A stretch of DNA of 18,799 nt from Haplosporangium gracile (GCA_015499985.1 JAAAUF010000401.1:16814-35612), one strand, 5' to 3'; positions 1 through 10,195 are shown, counted from the stretch's first letter. Notes: a model not told the origin generated them from the sequence alone. Program-made: numbers and translations.

Positions 1-2634
1 AAAAAAAAAAAAAAAAAAGAATACGACCAACCGAGGATGTCGAGGAAAATATTTCTGACTTGATGCACAGTGAAGCGAAGTGGTTGGGGGATGCTGCATG
101 AGAGAAGAAACGGAGGTCCAAATTAACTGTGCTGCTCTCAAGCATAGGCGCCGTGACCATCGTCCAACCTTGAGTGGGTCCTTTCTTTTTTTTTATGTTC
201 CGAAGGGCAAAAGAGCGAAGGAGGGGTAGGGTTGAGGAGCAGCGTTAGGAGAATGAAGGAGGAGAGACACACAGCATGTACGAACTGGTTGGGCACAGGT
301 ATGCATATGTTTTATTTCAACGGAGGATAAGCGTTTATTTGTACATGCATAGGTGTAGTTTTAAAAAAATGGGTCTAAAATGCTCATCTTTAGGAAAGGG
401 GAAGGGAGATCCTTTTCCAGTTAGTGTGGATGGTAGTTGACGAAGAAAGTGGCGCGCCAGCAGCTAGTCTCTGCCTCACGGATCAAAGCGACAAAAACTC
501 TCTTTGAACGGTTGCAAAAAATGCTGATTGTGATTGAAGAAGAGAGAGAGAAACGAAATCGGGAGAGTGAAGGATTTTTGTGATGAAAAAAAAGGGGATT
601 GTACTTGTGTGTGGCCAAGAAAAAAAACGTGCGGATGCTCGTGCTTGTATTCCCCTTTACTTCCTCCTTCGTTGTGACACGCCTCGTGCATCAGCCTTCG
701 TTCTTTTTTTTTCTTTTTTCCTTTCGTTCATAGCTCGTGTCAATGCACAATGGTTGATACACACTCAACACCAATGTCACACAAAACCATATAACTATAT
801 AAAAATAGAGAACGTTCATATTTGTGCTTCACATTGTGCTTTTTCCATTCTCTCTGCCATGATAAGTATGAACAAGGGAATGGTTGGGAAACCATGGTGG
901 GCTTTTTCTTTAAAAAGACAGTTGAGTGTAGAAAGACATATTTGAATTGGGACAGGCGAAAGTAAAACGGTCGATACGGCAGAGAGCAGGGAACCTCCTG
1001 ACCTGAGCGTACGGGAAAATAAACGGGTCCCCACCACCGTAAATTTTTTTGAATGCTGGTGCTCTCAACATCTCAACTCTCCTTTTCACTAGTTGAGGGG
1101 ATGGAAAGAGGGCTTTACTACAGTGGAGGTATCCAGACTTTGAGGATCATGCCATCCTTACATTCACTTCTTTTTTGTCCTTTCCTCATCTCATTGTTGC
1201 AAGCTTTGGAGGAATGGTATATTGTAGGATACACGGTGAGAATACATGCGTACAGTTAAGTGAGTGGAAATTCGACTTTTCATGCCTCTCGCATGCTTAT
1301 AGTCTACCTGTGGTGCACAAGATGAAGTGGTGGCGCTTTTCTTTTTTCCTCACATGAACATGCAGAACAATATTATGTGGTACTACTTGTTCTTCACAGA
1401 CACGAGGGATGGAAGAACACAAGAAGATGGAATGGAGAACAAGAATATACATTGCGGCTTTGTGAAATGTGAAGGCTGGGATGACCTTACGCACATGCGG
1501 TGGATTGGAATGTTACCTGCTCGTAGCATTCCAGGGCTGAAGTCTTTTGTCGATTGCCATTTGCCAGTTGCCATTTGCAAAGGAGGATATTTCGACGGTG
1601 AACATATTGAAACACCCGGGCGGGTAACGCTATCAATGGACGCTTTCATAAGATAGGTAGGCTACCTTCGTAGTGACCTCCGGTAAATGTGCTATTCTTG
1701 TTAACCTGCCCAAACGAGTCAATTACTGACAACAAGCTAATTGATGAGGACAGTTCTGTTGGTCAACTGGCTTGAACTTGTGCTTGAATTGTCAAAGTTA
1801 TTAGGCTTCTTGGCAAACAGCTCGTTGTTGAAAAATGACGTCGTTGTTGTTATTTTCCTTCATCGTCACTTCAATAAGAAGACAGGGGGGATATCGTGAA
1901 CCAGGTGTGTGTGTATGCCTATGTTGTTGCGCTATCCTATCCGAATAGAAGAGCATTTGAATCAACAAACAAATCGTCTCACTCACTGAACACGCTCTCA
2001 AGGGCAAGAAGCAAGAGAGTATGTCGGTTCGTTCGAATAGAGAGGAGGGGAACGCGTTGTTTATGCCTGTTGCTGACGATATTCATATGGCTGCTCGTTT
2101 ATTTGGTGGATGAAAATTAACAAAAGGTACGAAGGGCTGAGTATCTGTTCATTTCAACCCAATTGCAGCACACCCCTTTGACACTCCCTCCTCTTTGTTC
2201 AAGACGGAGGGGGGCGTGATTATTTGGCGGGCTCATTTTTACTCTACTCCCCTGTCGGATTCAGGTTTATGTATATTTCGAGGATTACTCGTGCACTTTG
2301 ATTGTTCCACTGCTGTCTCCCCTCCCCCCTCCCCCTTTCCCCTTCCACTCTCCTCAGAAGGCAAACCTTTTATTTTACTCGCATCGGAGGACTGGGGATC
2401 TTGAAGAGCGGTTGGCAGGAGCGTCTGATATTTGTGTGCCTGATCGTTCACATTACAGACACACACCTGTTAAGCGGAGCTCCTTTCTGCTGCTCTCTAC
2501 CAAACTGGTTGTACCATTTTTCGTTGTATATTGACTCTATTTCTGTCTGACTGTGCGCCTGTGTTGTTGTTTGTTGTTTGTTGGCATGCGTGTTTTCAAT
2601 CGTTGACACGAAGAACCATCCGTATCGAAGCGAG
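1..2634. other. Left flank without a confident gene
   Basis: Both strands were read and no stretch shows the codon bias, splice signals or recognisable domains seen in the four genes to the right. Open frames here are short, of mixed composition and overlap one another. The only frame touching the edge is on the minus strand: an ATG at 160-158 opens about 53 codons (starting MVTAPMLESS) that run off the window at position 1, ending in a homopolymer. It is preceded by a pyrimidine-rich stretch on that strand, so it could be the first exon of a divergent gene, but nothing else supports it. An AATAAA lies on the minus strand at 311-316. Bases 1554-1581 hold two imperfect copies of a 14-bp unit (TTGCCATTTGC core). 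Confidence 0.5.
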
Positions 2635-2642
2635 TATAAAAG
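2635..2642 (+). promoter_or_regulatory. TATA box of the secreted-protein gene
   Basis: A TATAAAAG octamer sits 236 bp before the ATG at 2871 and is followed by a C/T/A-rich leader poor in G, as expected for a strongly transcribed fungal gene. The ATG at 2650 lies only a few bases downstream of the TATA box, so it should fall before the transcription start and not act as an upstream ORF. Confidence 0.6.
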
Positions 2643-2870
2643 CACCGACATGTCCACCTCTTTTTTTGTTCTTCACTGCACCAGTCCTCAACAACTTCTT
2701 CACCACCCACCACTACAACAACTGCCCAGTTGTCCCTTTCCCAATCGCCACATACACTTTGGCCGTCTAGATAACACATCTACTTCCCCTACTCCCCACT
2801 CGTTAACCTCTCAAACACACCCTCTACCTCCCTTCTCTCCACCAATTAACCAACCAACTACTATTCCAAG

Positions 2871-3841
2871 ATGAGATCCACCGCCACCTTCTTTGCCCTG
2901 TTTCTGGCCCTGTTCGCCATCTCCTGCAACGCCGCAGCCATCGGCTTCCGCACCCCCTCCACCGAGCTCGAGCTCGAGGTCGAGAAGTCCTCCAGCTTGG
3001 AGATCGAGAAGCGCGGTCTCTCTATCCCCAAGGCTGCGTTTGATGCCACTGTTGATCTTTTGGTCAAGGACCACACCCGAATTGTTGTCAAGGCCTTTGC
3101 TGATGTTTGCACTGATGCTGATGTCTCTGCTGCCATTTCCACCTCTTTGAACGTTCAAGTCAGGTAAGAAGCTTTGAAATTTTACCTGAGTAACAAATTT
3201 GGTGGCGTATTTTCAATTGAGCAGATCGATTTCCCTTTTCCATCACTTTTGTCCCTTGTCTCTTCCTCTTCCCTCATACTCCCACCTGTACATCCTCACT
3301 CTCCCTGTACCAACAATCACTAACCCAGCATCCTTGTTCATACCTACCTATCACCAATAGCGGATTGATTAACGCCGATTTCGGTTTGGGAACCAAGTTG
3401 TCGGCCGCGCTCAAGGCCTCTGTCAAGGCTGCCGTCAAGGCCGAAGTCGATGCCGAGGTCAAGGCCGAGTTCACTGCCAACCTCAAGGTCAACATCGGAC
3501 ACATCATCACCAAGGTCTGCCCCGCCCACGATGCCGCCTGCATCAAGCTCCAGGCCAAGAAGATTGTCTCCGAGGCTGCCAAGTTGACCGTCAAGGCCTC
3601 TGCCAAGATCCAGGCCAAGATCCAGGTTTCTCTCGCTGCCAAGATCAAGGCTGCTGTTGATTTGCAGGTCAAGAAGTTCTCGGTCAACTTGTTGTTGGTC
3701 AAGATTAACGTTACTGGTCAGGTCAACGTTGCTAAGTCTGTTGCTGCTAAGTTCAAGGCTGCTGCTGGTATCTGCGCCTCGGCTGCTACCCAGATCCAGG
3801 TCAAGGAGGTCATTGCCATCAAGGCCATCTGCTCCGTTTAA
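2871..3841 (+). CDS. Secreted Lys/Ala/Val-rich protein with Kex2-type propeptide, family unknown
   Basis: Two exons, 2871-3163 and 3361-3841, join to 257 codons. The 197-nt intron (3164-3360) has a GTAAGA donor, a CTAAC branch site near 3320 and a TAG acceptor; it splits a Ser codon (AG|C). Residues 1-21 form a clear signal peptide (hydrophobic core FFALFLALFAI, then SCNAAA). Residues 22-48 are an acidic propeptide ending in EIEKR, a dibasic Kex2 site, so the mature chain should begin at Gly49. The mature part is alanine-, valine- and lysine-rich, with Lys every four residues in two runs (116, 120, 124, 132, 140 and 172, 176, 180, 184, 192), which suggests long amphipathic helices. It has five cysteines (80, 151, 158, 236, 255), including a C-x6-C pair. 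No catalytic motif or transmembrane segment is visible after the signal. Strong codon bias and a TATA box suggest high expression. I do not recognise the family; a surface-active, structural or membrane-interacting secreted protein is possible but unproven. Confidence 0.85.
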
Positions 3842-4740
3842 AGATGTAATCTTTATCCCCCTCTCTCCTCCCTCCCTTCCTCCTTCCTTCCCTAGTTATG
3901 CCTCAACCCATCTTTGCCTTATTCTAGAATATTAGAATCACAGCCCCCCAGCTTTTTTTTTTATATATAAAATCCTCCATCTGTAACTCCTTTGCCTCTA
4001 CTTTTACGCGTCATTCAATCATCACCTCTTTCTAGAATACAGCAATCACAATCTCTTACACTTGTTCTTATTATTCGCCCATTGCCATTAGCAAAAAGCT
4101 CCTTGTAAGCTGTTTTGTAACGCTTATTCTCCAGGATGCCATCGCAATCAAACCGGATGAATGCGCCACCATCTATCCCTACCCAGGGGTGGACTCTTTC
4201 AAATGAGCAAAAGATGAAACAATGAAAATGGCTGTGCGTAGTGAGTAGGAGTGAAAGTGATTTGATCAAAAATGAAATATCACTAATTAGTTATTAATTT
4301 TGATTGGACAAAGGGAGAGAGACGCTTTGAGTTTTTGATCGATCAGGACTAAACCTAGGGAAATAAGAGAGCAAAGGACTACAGTATCGACGATAGATGC
4401 AACGGTCAATTGAAAAACAGACGATGGGTTACCGGGCTGGCTACCTACTTCCATTTCGAATGTGCAGTGAGCCGACGATTATTTATGTGTGTATGAGTGT
4501 GCAACTACAATCGCTCGCTCGGCATGTGCTCATAAATATTAAAACCAGTATTTTCTTCTGACTATTCCATGTTTCCTTTTGGGCCCAAGTCCTCATGATA
4601 AAAAGAGAGCCCTTTACCTTGCTAGTGAAGTCTGTTGCCAAGCCGAACGTGTTGAGACAGTGAGGGAGCGAGTGAAGAAAAAGACGCTAGTCAAGGCGTA
4701 AAGAGAGACAAGAGATAAACAAAAAAAAAAACAAAAGACA
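3842..4740. other. 3' UTR of the secreted-protein gene and spacer
   Basis: The first 130 bases are pyrimidine-rich and lead into a T run and TATATATAAA at 3960-3970. No AATAAA follows the stop closely, so the polyadenylation signal is probably one of the A/T-rich elements near 3930-3970. A minus-strand frame of 84 codons (4269-4015) contains a stretch of balanced composition (GIDGGAFIRFDCDGILEN) but has no splice sites, leader or recognised domain. The rest (4270-4740) looks like upstream control DNA for the next gene. Confidence 0.4.
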
Positions 4741-5094
4741 GCCCTTCTCTTCTTTACGTCTTTTACTTCTCCCTCTCTCTCTCCCTCTCTTCATCATCCT
4801 CATTCATCTTCATTTCACTCAATCGCCTCTCATTCTATTTTTTTATTCTCTCCTTCTCCTTCTCCTTCTCTCCCCCTCTCTCTCTCCCTCTCTCACTCCC
4901 TCTCTCTACCCTTCACACACATCTCTCCAACTCATTCTCACTCATTCCCAACCCGGCACCCGGCAACCCGCCTCTTCTTTTTATCCGCCCTGACCCACAA
5001 CCCTGTCTTACTCTTGCAACCCGACCCAATTCCTGCTCTCCCTAATCCTCGTTCCTTTCTCCACACCAACCTTCCCCTCCTCCCCCCCCCCCGT
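4741..5094 (+). promoter_or_regulatory. Pyrimidine-rich promoter/leader of the membrane-protein gene
   Basis: About 350 bp that are overwhelmingly C and T on the plus strand, with TCTCTC and CTTCTC runs, ending in an 11-base C run (5082-5092). An A-rich CAACAACAA stretch then precedes the ATG at 5136. Similar asymmetric tracts precede the acetyltransferase and MAF1 start codons, so this is probably the core promoter and 5' UTR. No clear TATA box was found close by. Confidence 0.5.
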
Positions 5095-5135
5095 ACGACA
5101 TTAACAACAACAAACAACAATAACTTATACAAAAA

Positions 5136-8100
5136 ATGGACAAGGACTTGAATTCACCGTTTGAGGACTGGTCAAACAACATCCACGCAGTCATCACTTT
5201 CCTCCAACCCTTCTTCGACGACTGGCGCAGCTATGCCTCTCTTGTCAGCGCTCTTCTCGGTGTCGGAGTCTTGATCATGGAGAACCAGGTTCTGTTGAGA
5301 ATGCGTATGGGGCGCTGGGAGATCCTTGGCTACATCCTCTGTAAGTCTTTCTTCTTCATTCTCTATTTCACACTTCAAGAGCGTTGGAGACACAATAATG
5401 TGGAAGAAAAAAAATCTTCACTCATACGAGCAAACAAATACGAACAACAAGGACGAGAAGGTCATCTCCAGTCTACATGCGAATGACTCTTCTTTTCTGG
5501 AAACAACTTTTTATTATTTCTATTTTCCTCTTCTACTTCGAAGGACTATCAGGTTAAACACAGCAACGACAAACGACAACAAATATGTGTCTGTTCCACG
5601 GCATCATCTTTCTACTTGCCGGTATGTGTGATTCACTCACATTCATGTCCCTTTTTTCTCTCTCTTGACTTTAGGGTGTATTGTAAGTAATAGCTACGAC
5701 TTGGCTGAACGGTATAAAAAAAACAATTCCATGCGACAGGCGGACAAGCGGGAAAAAAGAAAATTGGTCAACAACTGACAAACATACAACGGGATGGGAT
5801 GGCGGGATACTCAATTTGTGTTGAGACCTTTGACCACGAAACAAGGACTACATACAACAAAGGGGCTAAAGCGGATAGAAGGAAGAGAAAACTCTAAAGG
5901 ATACATGTCAAACTGAACATTGGACGCCATCGTAATCGTAGATAAGAGAGAGAAAAAAGAGAGGACAGATGCAACTGAAGAAACGGACAAGCTGCAGATA
6001 CAGTTCGCTGGGAACACATTGCGCAGAAACGAGATCTTTTCTTTCTTTTTCTTTTTCTCTTCAAGGGATAACAGGGTCAACACAGAACTGGAGCAAAAAG
6101 AGCAGCCAGGAGACAAACAAGAACAAGGGATACCAACAGCAAGAAAAAAAAAACGAGGGCGAGCCCAAAGAGTCCAGGAGTAGGCAATTAGGACGATGGA
6201 CAAAAAGCGAACAGGCAGGACCCAAGCAGTAGCAGGAGTTAAAATGGAATTTGGAATAGGACCCAATCCAGCCATGGATACATACCAAGAAACTGCCCTG
6301 GATACATACTAAGAAACTGCCCTGGATTACTGTTCTTTCTTTCTCGTCTTCATCCTGCCCACCCCTCCCTTTCTGGACCCCTCGTTCACCCCTTCCATCT
6401 CCCTCTTTTTTTTTTTCTGTCCGGCATCTCTCTCTCTCTGTATTGTTACTGAATCGTGTGTTTTGTGCTTCATGTGCGCGAGTTGGCAAACTGTGCAAAA
6501 AAAAAAGACAAAAAGTCGCGCCTTTTTCTTTACTCTCTGTGTCCTTTCCCTTCATTCTTCTCTTCTTCCTTTGTCTCCTCCTTCTTGCTCTTCACATTTC
6601 TCTCATTCCCTTCTACATCCTCGTCCTTTTCTTCCTCTTTTTTTTTTTACGCTTATCTTTGGCTCCTACTTCGTTTCAAACAAGAAATTGGCAATCGATT
6701 TATGTATGCAAACAAAAAGGCAAAAATATTACTTGGACCATGGGTCACATTTGCATTTCACATAACAGAATAACAACCAAAGAGCAGGACTGAAACACCA
6801 AACAACCGGGATTACCAAACTAAAGACAACATGAGCATGGCAGCATGTAGGATGCGCCCAAATGCTAGACATCCATAGGGAAAACAACAAAAGACAAAAC
6901 CACTAGACATATTAACCCTCTCCTCAATAATTGTTTTAGATCTCGTCTGTCCTTGGACCTATATTTGACATTATTGTTATGCTAGGCCTGTTGGCTTATT
7001 GTCGTCAAAAGAGGTAAGGAGGCTTTCTCCAGACTACTAATTTGCTCAATGCTGAAAACACACAGCCCTTGTCTCTTTTCTTTTCTTCTTCTCGACCCTC
7101 TCTACTCTCAATTTTCAGAGCACTTCCTTCCTTCCATCCACTTCCTTCTTTACGCCTCGTTTGACTAAGCCCGTTTTATTGCGACTCTTTCTATTCATAG
7201 TAACCGCATGCACATCACCAACGAATCCATCGCAAAAGGTAAACAGCCACTTCAGCCTCACTCCTCACATATTGGTTTTCTCGTCCGTTTACTGCTCCTT
7301 ATTCAGTTTACTCAGCGGTATACTTTGAAAGGGACAGGACCATCACTTTATCATGGGCACACAGAAAAGTAACGCCTTTCACGTTGGGTTGACGTTGTAA
7401 AGTGACACGTATGCCTAAACCAAATCTATGCTGCCTCTAATTAGCATTGATGCCACCACCGGTTGCCGGCAACTACAGGGTGATGGGCGCCGTGTGCATC
7501 ACTGCGACGGTCCTCACGCTCTGCTCGAACGTGTTGTACATGCTGCGTGGATGGGAAGAGCCGCTGCCCTTTTACGATTGGTCCTCAAAGGGAATCCGAT
7601 GGATGACTAGCCAGATCTGGTACGCCATCGGCATGATCTTCTTGTTCCATGTCGTGACACGCCCTGCCCAGAGCGGCGTTGTCCTCTTTGGCAAGTTCCC
7701 CAGGGACCTCTGGACCTACAAGGTAAACAATGATGAAGTTGTGTACATGGCAAACACAATTGGGTATTGCTTTGTCCTTCCCCCTAACCCAAATGTTATC
7801 CATATCATCAAAAAAAAAATAGTGGTACCTGTGCGCGCTGTACCTCCCCATCCACTTTACGCTGTTGAAGCTCTGCAACATGTACAAGGATACCAAGCAT
7901 ATCTTGATCCCATTGGAAATTGTGGTTGACATTGTCCTCTACAACGGACCCTTCCTGATTGTCTTGCAGAGACTGTTGTACCTGGCCTGGAAGGTTGCCT
8001 ATGACGAGGCTGTGCTCACCGGTGCGATCTGTGAGGACGATTCGGGAATTATCGACACACCAACCTTAAGCCTTGGCTCTTTCCTTTGGACAAGACGTTC

Positions 8101-8581
8101 GGAGGACGACGACCACCATCAGCAGCGTACGAGACGGCCAGGAACACACGGATATGTGGGGTTGTCGTTGACCGATTTGGACGAGGCAGAGTTAGGACAA
8201 AGTCGGGTTGTTGGTCGGGGAGGAAGCGGAAGGAATTTCTCTCAGCATCAGTCGATGTCCTCTGTTGGAGTGAGCTCGAGCAGTAGCGGTAGCGGCAGCA
8301 AGAAGCACATTGGTGGCACTGCTGCTGCCCCCGCCTATGAGGCCCGAGACTCTTCTCAACAACAACAGCAACAACAGAAGATGCTTTCTCCCAAGCCAGC
8401 GGCTTCTTCCAGGGGACCATCACCAAGGTCGACACCCAGATCTTCTTCACGGACTTCTTCAAGAACGTCACCTAAGACTGGAAGCCCACTCCGCAATGTG
8501 CTGTTCAGCATGGAGTCGACGGATGAGGAGGACAGTGATGACGAGGTCGACAACACCAAGGGCAAGGATGAGCGCCAGTAG
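5136..8581 (+). CDS. Multi-pass membrane protein with Ser/Arg/Gln-rich cytosolic tail, unknown function
   Basis: Six exons join in frame to 453 codons: 5136-5340, 5675-5682, 6940-7013, 7201-7238, 7445-7722 and 7823-8581. Donors are GTAAGT, GTAAGT, GTAAGG, GTAAAC and GTAAAC; CTAAC-like branch sites precede several acceptors. Hydrophobic segments lie near residues 31-54, 63-92, 121-142, 165-179, 202-219 and 228-257, giving about six membrane passes (five to seven, since some are long). The junction reads CRQK|S|NRMHITNESIAK|A|LMPPPVAG. From about residue 261 the chain is a hydrophilic tail of roughly 190 residues. It holds a Ser/Gly run, seven consecutive Gln (380-386), a Ser-Pro/Ser-Arg stretch (401-423) and an acidic end (431-444) with casein-kinase-2-like sites. 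The start at 5136 has an A-rich context (AAAAAATGG). No catalytic motif or transporter signature is evident; a receptor-like or scaffold role would be a guess. The third exon is preceded by an unusually long intron of 1257 nt. Confidence 0.75.
5585..5621 (+). other. Possible alternative first exon of the membrane-protein gene
   Basis: Inside intron 1, an ATG at 5585 opens twelve hydrophobic codons (MCLFHGIIFLLA) plus one base, followed by a GTATGT donor at 5622. That phase fits the 8-nt microexon exactly (G|GG TGT ATT gives GCI), so a shorter 397-residue protein starting here would be in frame. It cannot be an internal exon after 5136-5340, because every acceptor upstream of 5585 gives either a stop or the wrong frame. 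The sequence just before it (CAACGACAAACGACAAC) looks like a fungal 5' UTR. It may equally be chance coding inside an intron. Confidence 0.35.
5675..5682 (+). other. 8-nt microexon of the membrane-protein gene
   Basis: GGTGTATT is bounded by a TTTAG acceptor and a consensus GTAAGT donor. Exon 1 ends one base into a codon (T), and the exon at 6940 must be entered at a codon boundary to read ISSVLGPIFDIIVML. Exactly this kind of 2-mod-3 insert is required. Splicing gives T|GG TGT ATT (Trp-Cys-Ile), which extends the hydrophobic segment without a break. Confidence 0.65.
5683..6939 (+). other. Long intron (1257 nt) of the membrane-protein gene
   Basis: Starts GTAAGT and ends TTGTTTTAG, with a possible branch site ATTAAC near 6911. 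The interior is low-complexity on both strands: purine-rich from about 5930 to 6240, then pyrimidine-rich from 6330 to 6660. No conserved domain or RNA gene was recognised in it. Open frames inside are of the low-complexity kind. Confidence 0.6.
6275..6322 (+). repeat. 24-bp tandem duplication inside the intron
   Basis: Two adjacent copies of a 24-bp unit beginning TGGATACATAC and ending AACTGCCC, at 6275-6298 and 6299-6322, differ at a single base (C/T). It lies within the long intron and has no coding meaning; it is probably a recent slippage duplication. Confidence 0.9.
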
Positions 8582-9100
8582 GAAATGAGGCTCGTCTGAA
8601 GACAGGGCTGCACCAGACAGCAACAAAAAAAACTGGAGTCGGAGACAACGAGAGCTCACCTTGGCTTGATTGATCCGACGACTCCATGCTTTACTCGACA
8701 CCAACAAACATCAAAGATACCCCATTGCGTCCGTCGCCACTATCACCACCACTATTTACAACTACACGCCATCATCGTAACCATGGAGAAAACAAAACTC
8801 TCCCCAACAATTGAGCTTGTCCGGCGGATATAAAGGGAGAGATTGATTCTCGTCATCCCCCTTTCCTCTTCTTTCCATTTCCTTTTCCTTCCTTCTTCTC
8901 GTCAACATTGTCTTCCTCTTTTATTCTTTATTCCCTGTTTCTTCCTTTTCGTTTGTCCTTCTTTGCCACGTTTCTTACTCTTTCTTTCCCATCTATTTCC
9001 GCTTTCACTTTTACACACATACCCTTCCTTTATTGTTTTCATTGTCTACACTTGTATTATCGTTTCTTTTGTAAAGTACCTTGTTTTGCCTCTTAATAAA
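8582..9100 (+). terminator. Probable 3' UTR of the membrane-protein gene, AATAAA at 9095
   Basis: The first canonical AATAAA after the stop at 8581 is at 9095-9100, giving a 3' UTR of about 530 nt. In between, a TATAAAG at 8829-8835 is followed by a pyrimidine-rich tract (8855-9060), the same arrangement as the promoters in this window. A separate short transcript starting here is therefore an alternative reading. No convincing protein is encoded; the largest downstream ATG frame (9239-9352, 37 codons) is unremarkable. Confidence 0.45.
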
Positions 9101-10114
9101 TCTCGTCCTATATATCTATTTCGCTTGCCCCTTTTCTCCTACTCAATCAACAAACATCTTAGTCCGCGACCCGCACTTCTCAAACCGTGGCCCTGTCGCG
9201 TTTTCACTTGAGGATAGTGGGGGAACACGCTTCAGGAGGATGACACACAGTCAGTTCACCATACATCCTACCTCAATGCCCAACCAAGAGCTAAACTCAA
9301 GTACACTGTGCGACGTTCTACATGAAGCGAATAGATGCCATTGGGCCGATTAAGCAAGGGCAGCAACAAAAACTCGTTTTTTTTTTATCGATCAATAAAC
9401 CATTAGTGGTTGGAAAGATGGTCAGCGGGTACGGATTGCTGGGCGTGGGTGAGGGTCGTTGTAACTGGGGCAAGAGCTTGGTGGCCCCCTAGGAAGATTT
9501 CGGAAATGCAAACGAACGGGCTAGCATTCTTTTTTATATTTTCCAGGGGACTGAAAGTTCACAGAGGCGGACCCTGCGTTGACCTGATAATTGTCCGCTG
9601 GATAAGAAACTGGCGTCGAACAAAGGAGTAAATAGACACACTGGCCGCCTTTTTTTTTTAACAATGAATTTTCTAGTTCCGATATCCTCCACGAGGAAAG
9701 GAATGACTTTGTTGGAATCAAAGTGCGAGAAAAAAAGAAGATAAAAATGTCGGAAAGTACAGGAGGAAGTGAGTTGGAGAAAAAGAGTTGGGGAGGGAGC
9801 ACGGGTACACAAGTGGATGTTTGAGGCGGAGAGGAACAATGAGGAGAAAAAGAAAAAGAAAAGAAAAAAATGAAGGTTAGGTTTGTGGAGAACAGCAGCA
9901 GCATACAACAAAACGGTTTGGGTTATGATGCCAATGAACAATGGGCAAAGGACCAGCCCTTTTTTGCCCGCGATCCACAATTTTCTTATGTCCTTTAGCA
10001 AATGGGTGAAAAATTGGCCGTGGGATAAATTAGACAGATGGTCACATGACGAAGGTATCCCCGGACTTGAACGGGATTGAATCTGACGGTGTCAGAGCCA
10101 TTTGTCTATAGGGA
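9101..10114. other. Spacer upstream of the acetyltransferase gene
   Basis: No gene recognised on either strand. Frames across 9520-10000 on the minus strand are translations of A-rich and purine-rich runs with no domain content. The segment 9400-9520 is more GC-balanced and may hold upstream control elements. Confidence 0.5.
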
Positions 10115-10195
10115 CCAATTGTCCAATCAGAATTGAGCCTGGGGGTGTGTATGTATGGCCCATAGATGGAGTGTGTGATGTTCCTTGTATAAAAG
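10115..10195 (+). promoter_or_regulatory. CCAAT pair and TATA box of the acetyltransferase gene
   Basis: Two CCAAT pentamers (10115-10119 and 10123-10127) lie 61-73 bp upstream of TATAAAAG (10188-10195). The TATA box is 167 bp before the ATG at 10362 and is followed by a C/T-rich leader. The order and spacing are those of a classical core promoter. An ATG at 10207 lies too near the TATA box to be reliably within the mRNA. Confidence 0.6.

Noticed and set aside
1327..1656. 109-codon plus-strand frame in the left flank
   Set aside because: Mixed composition, an overlapping open frame on the other strand, and no recognisable domain.
1836..1842. CRE-like TGACGTC
   Set aside because: Seven bases matching by chance is likely and no gene start is nearby.
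2650..2874. Upstream ORF overlapping the start of the secreted-protein gene (ATGA overlap at 2871)
   Set aside because: Its ATG lies about 15 bp from the start of the TATA box, so it should be upstream of the transcription start.
4015..4269. 84-codon minus-strand frame containing GIDGGAFIRFDCDGILEN
   Set aside because: No leader, splice signal, or family match that I can name; too short to stand alone.
5472..5552. Alternative exon 2 of the membrane-protein gene reading a hydrophobic stretch (YMRMTLLFWKQLF...) that is also in phase with exon 1 and the microexon
   Set aside because: Its acceptor (CTCCAG) lacks a pyrimidine tract, its donor would be GTTAAA, and the hydrophobicity comes from a T-rich tract typical of an intron 3' end.
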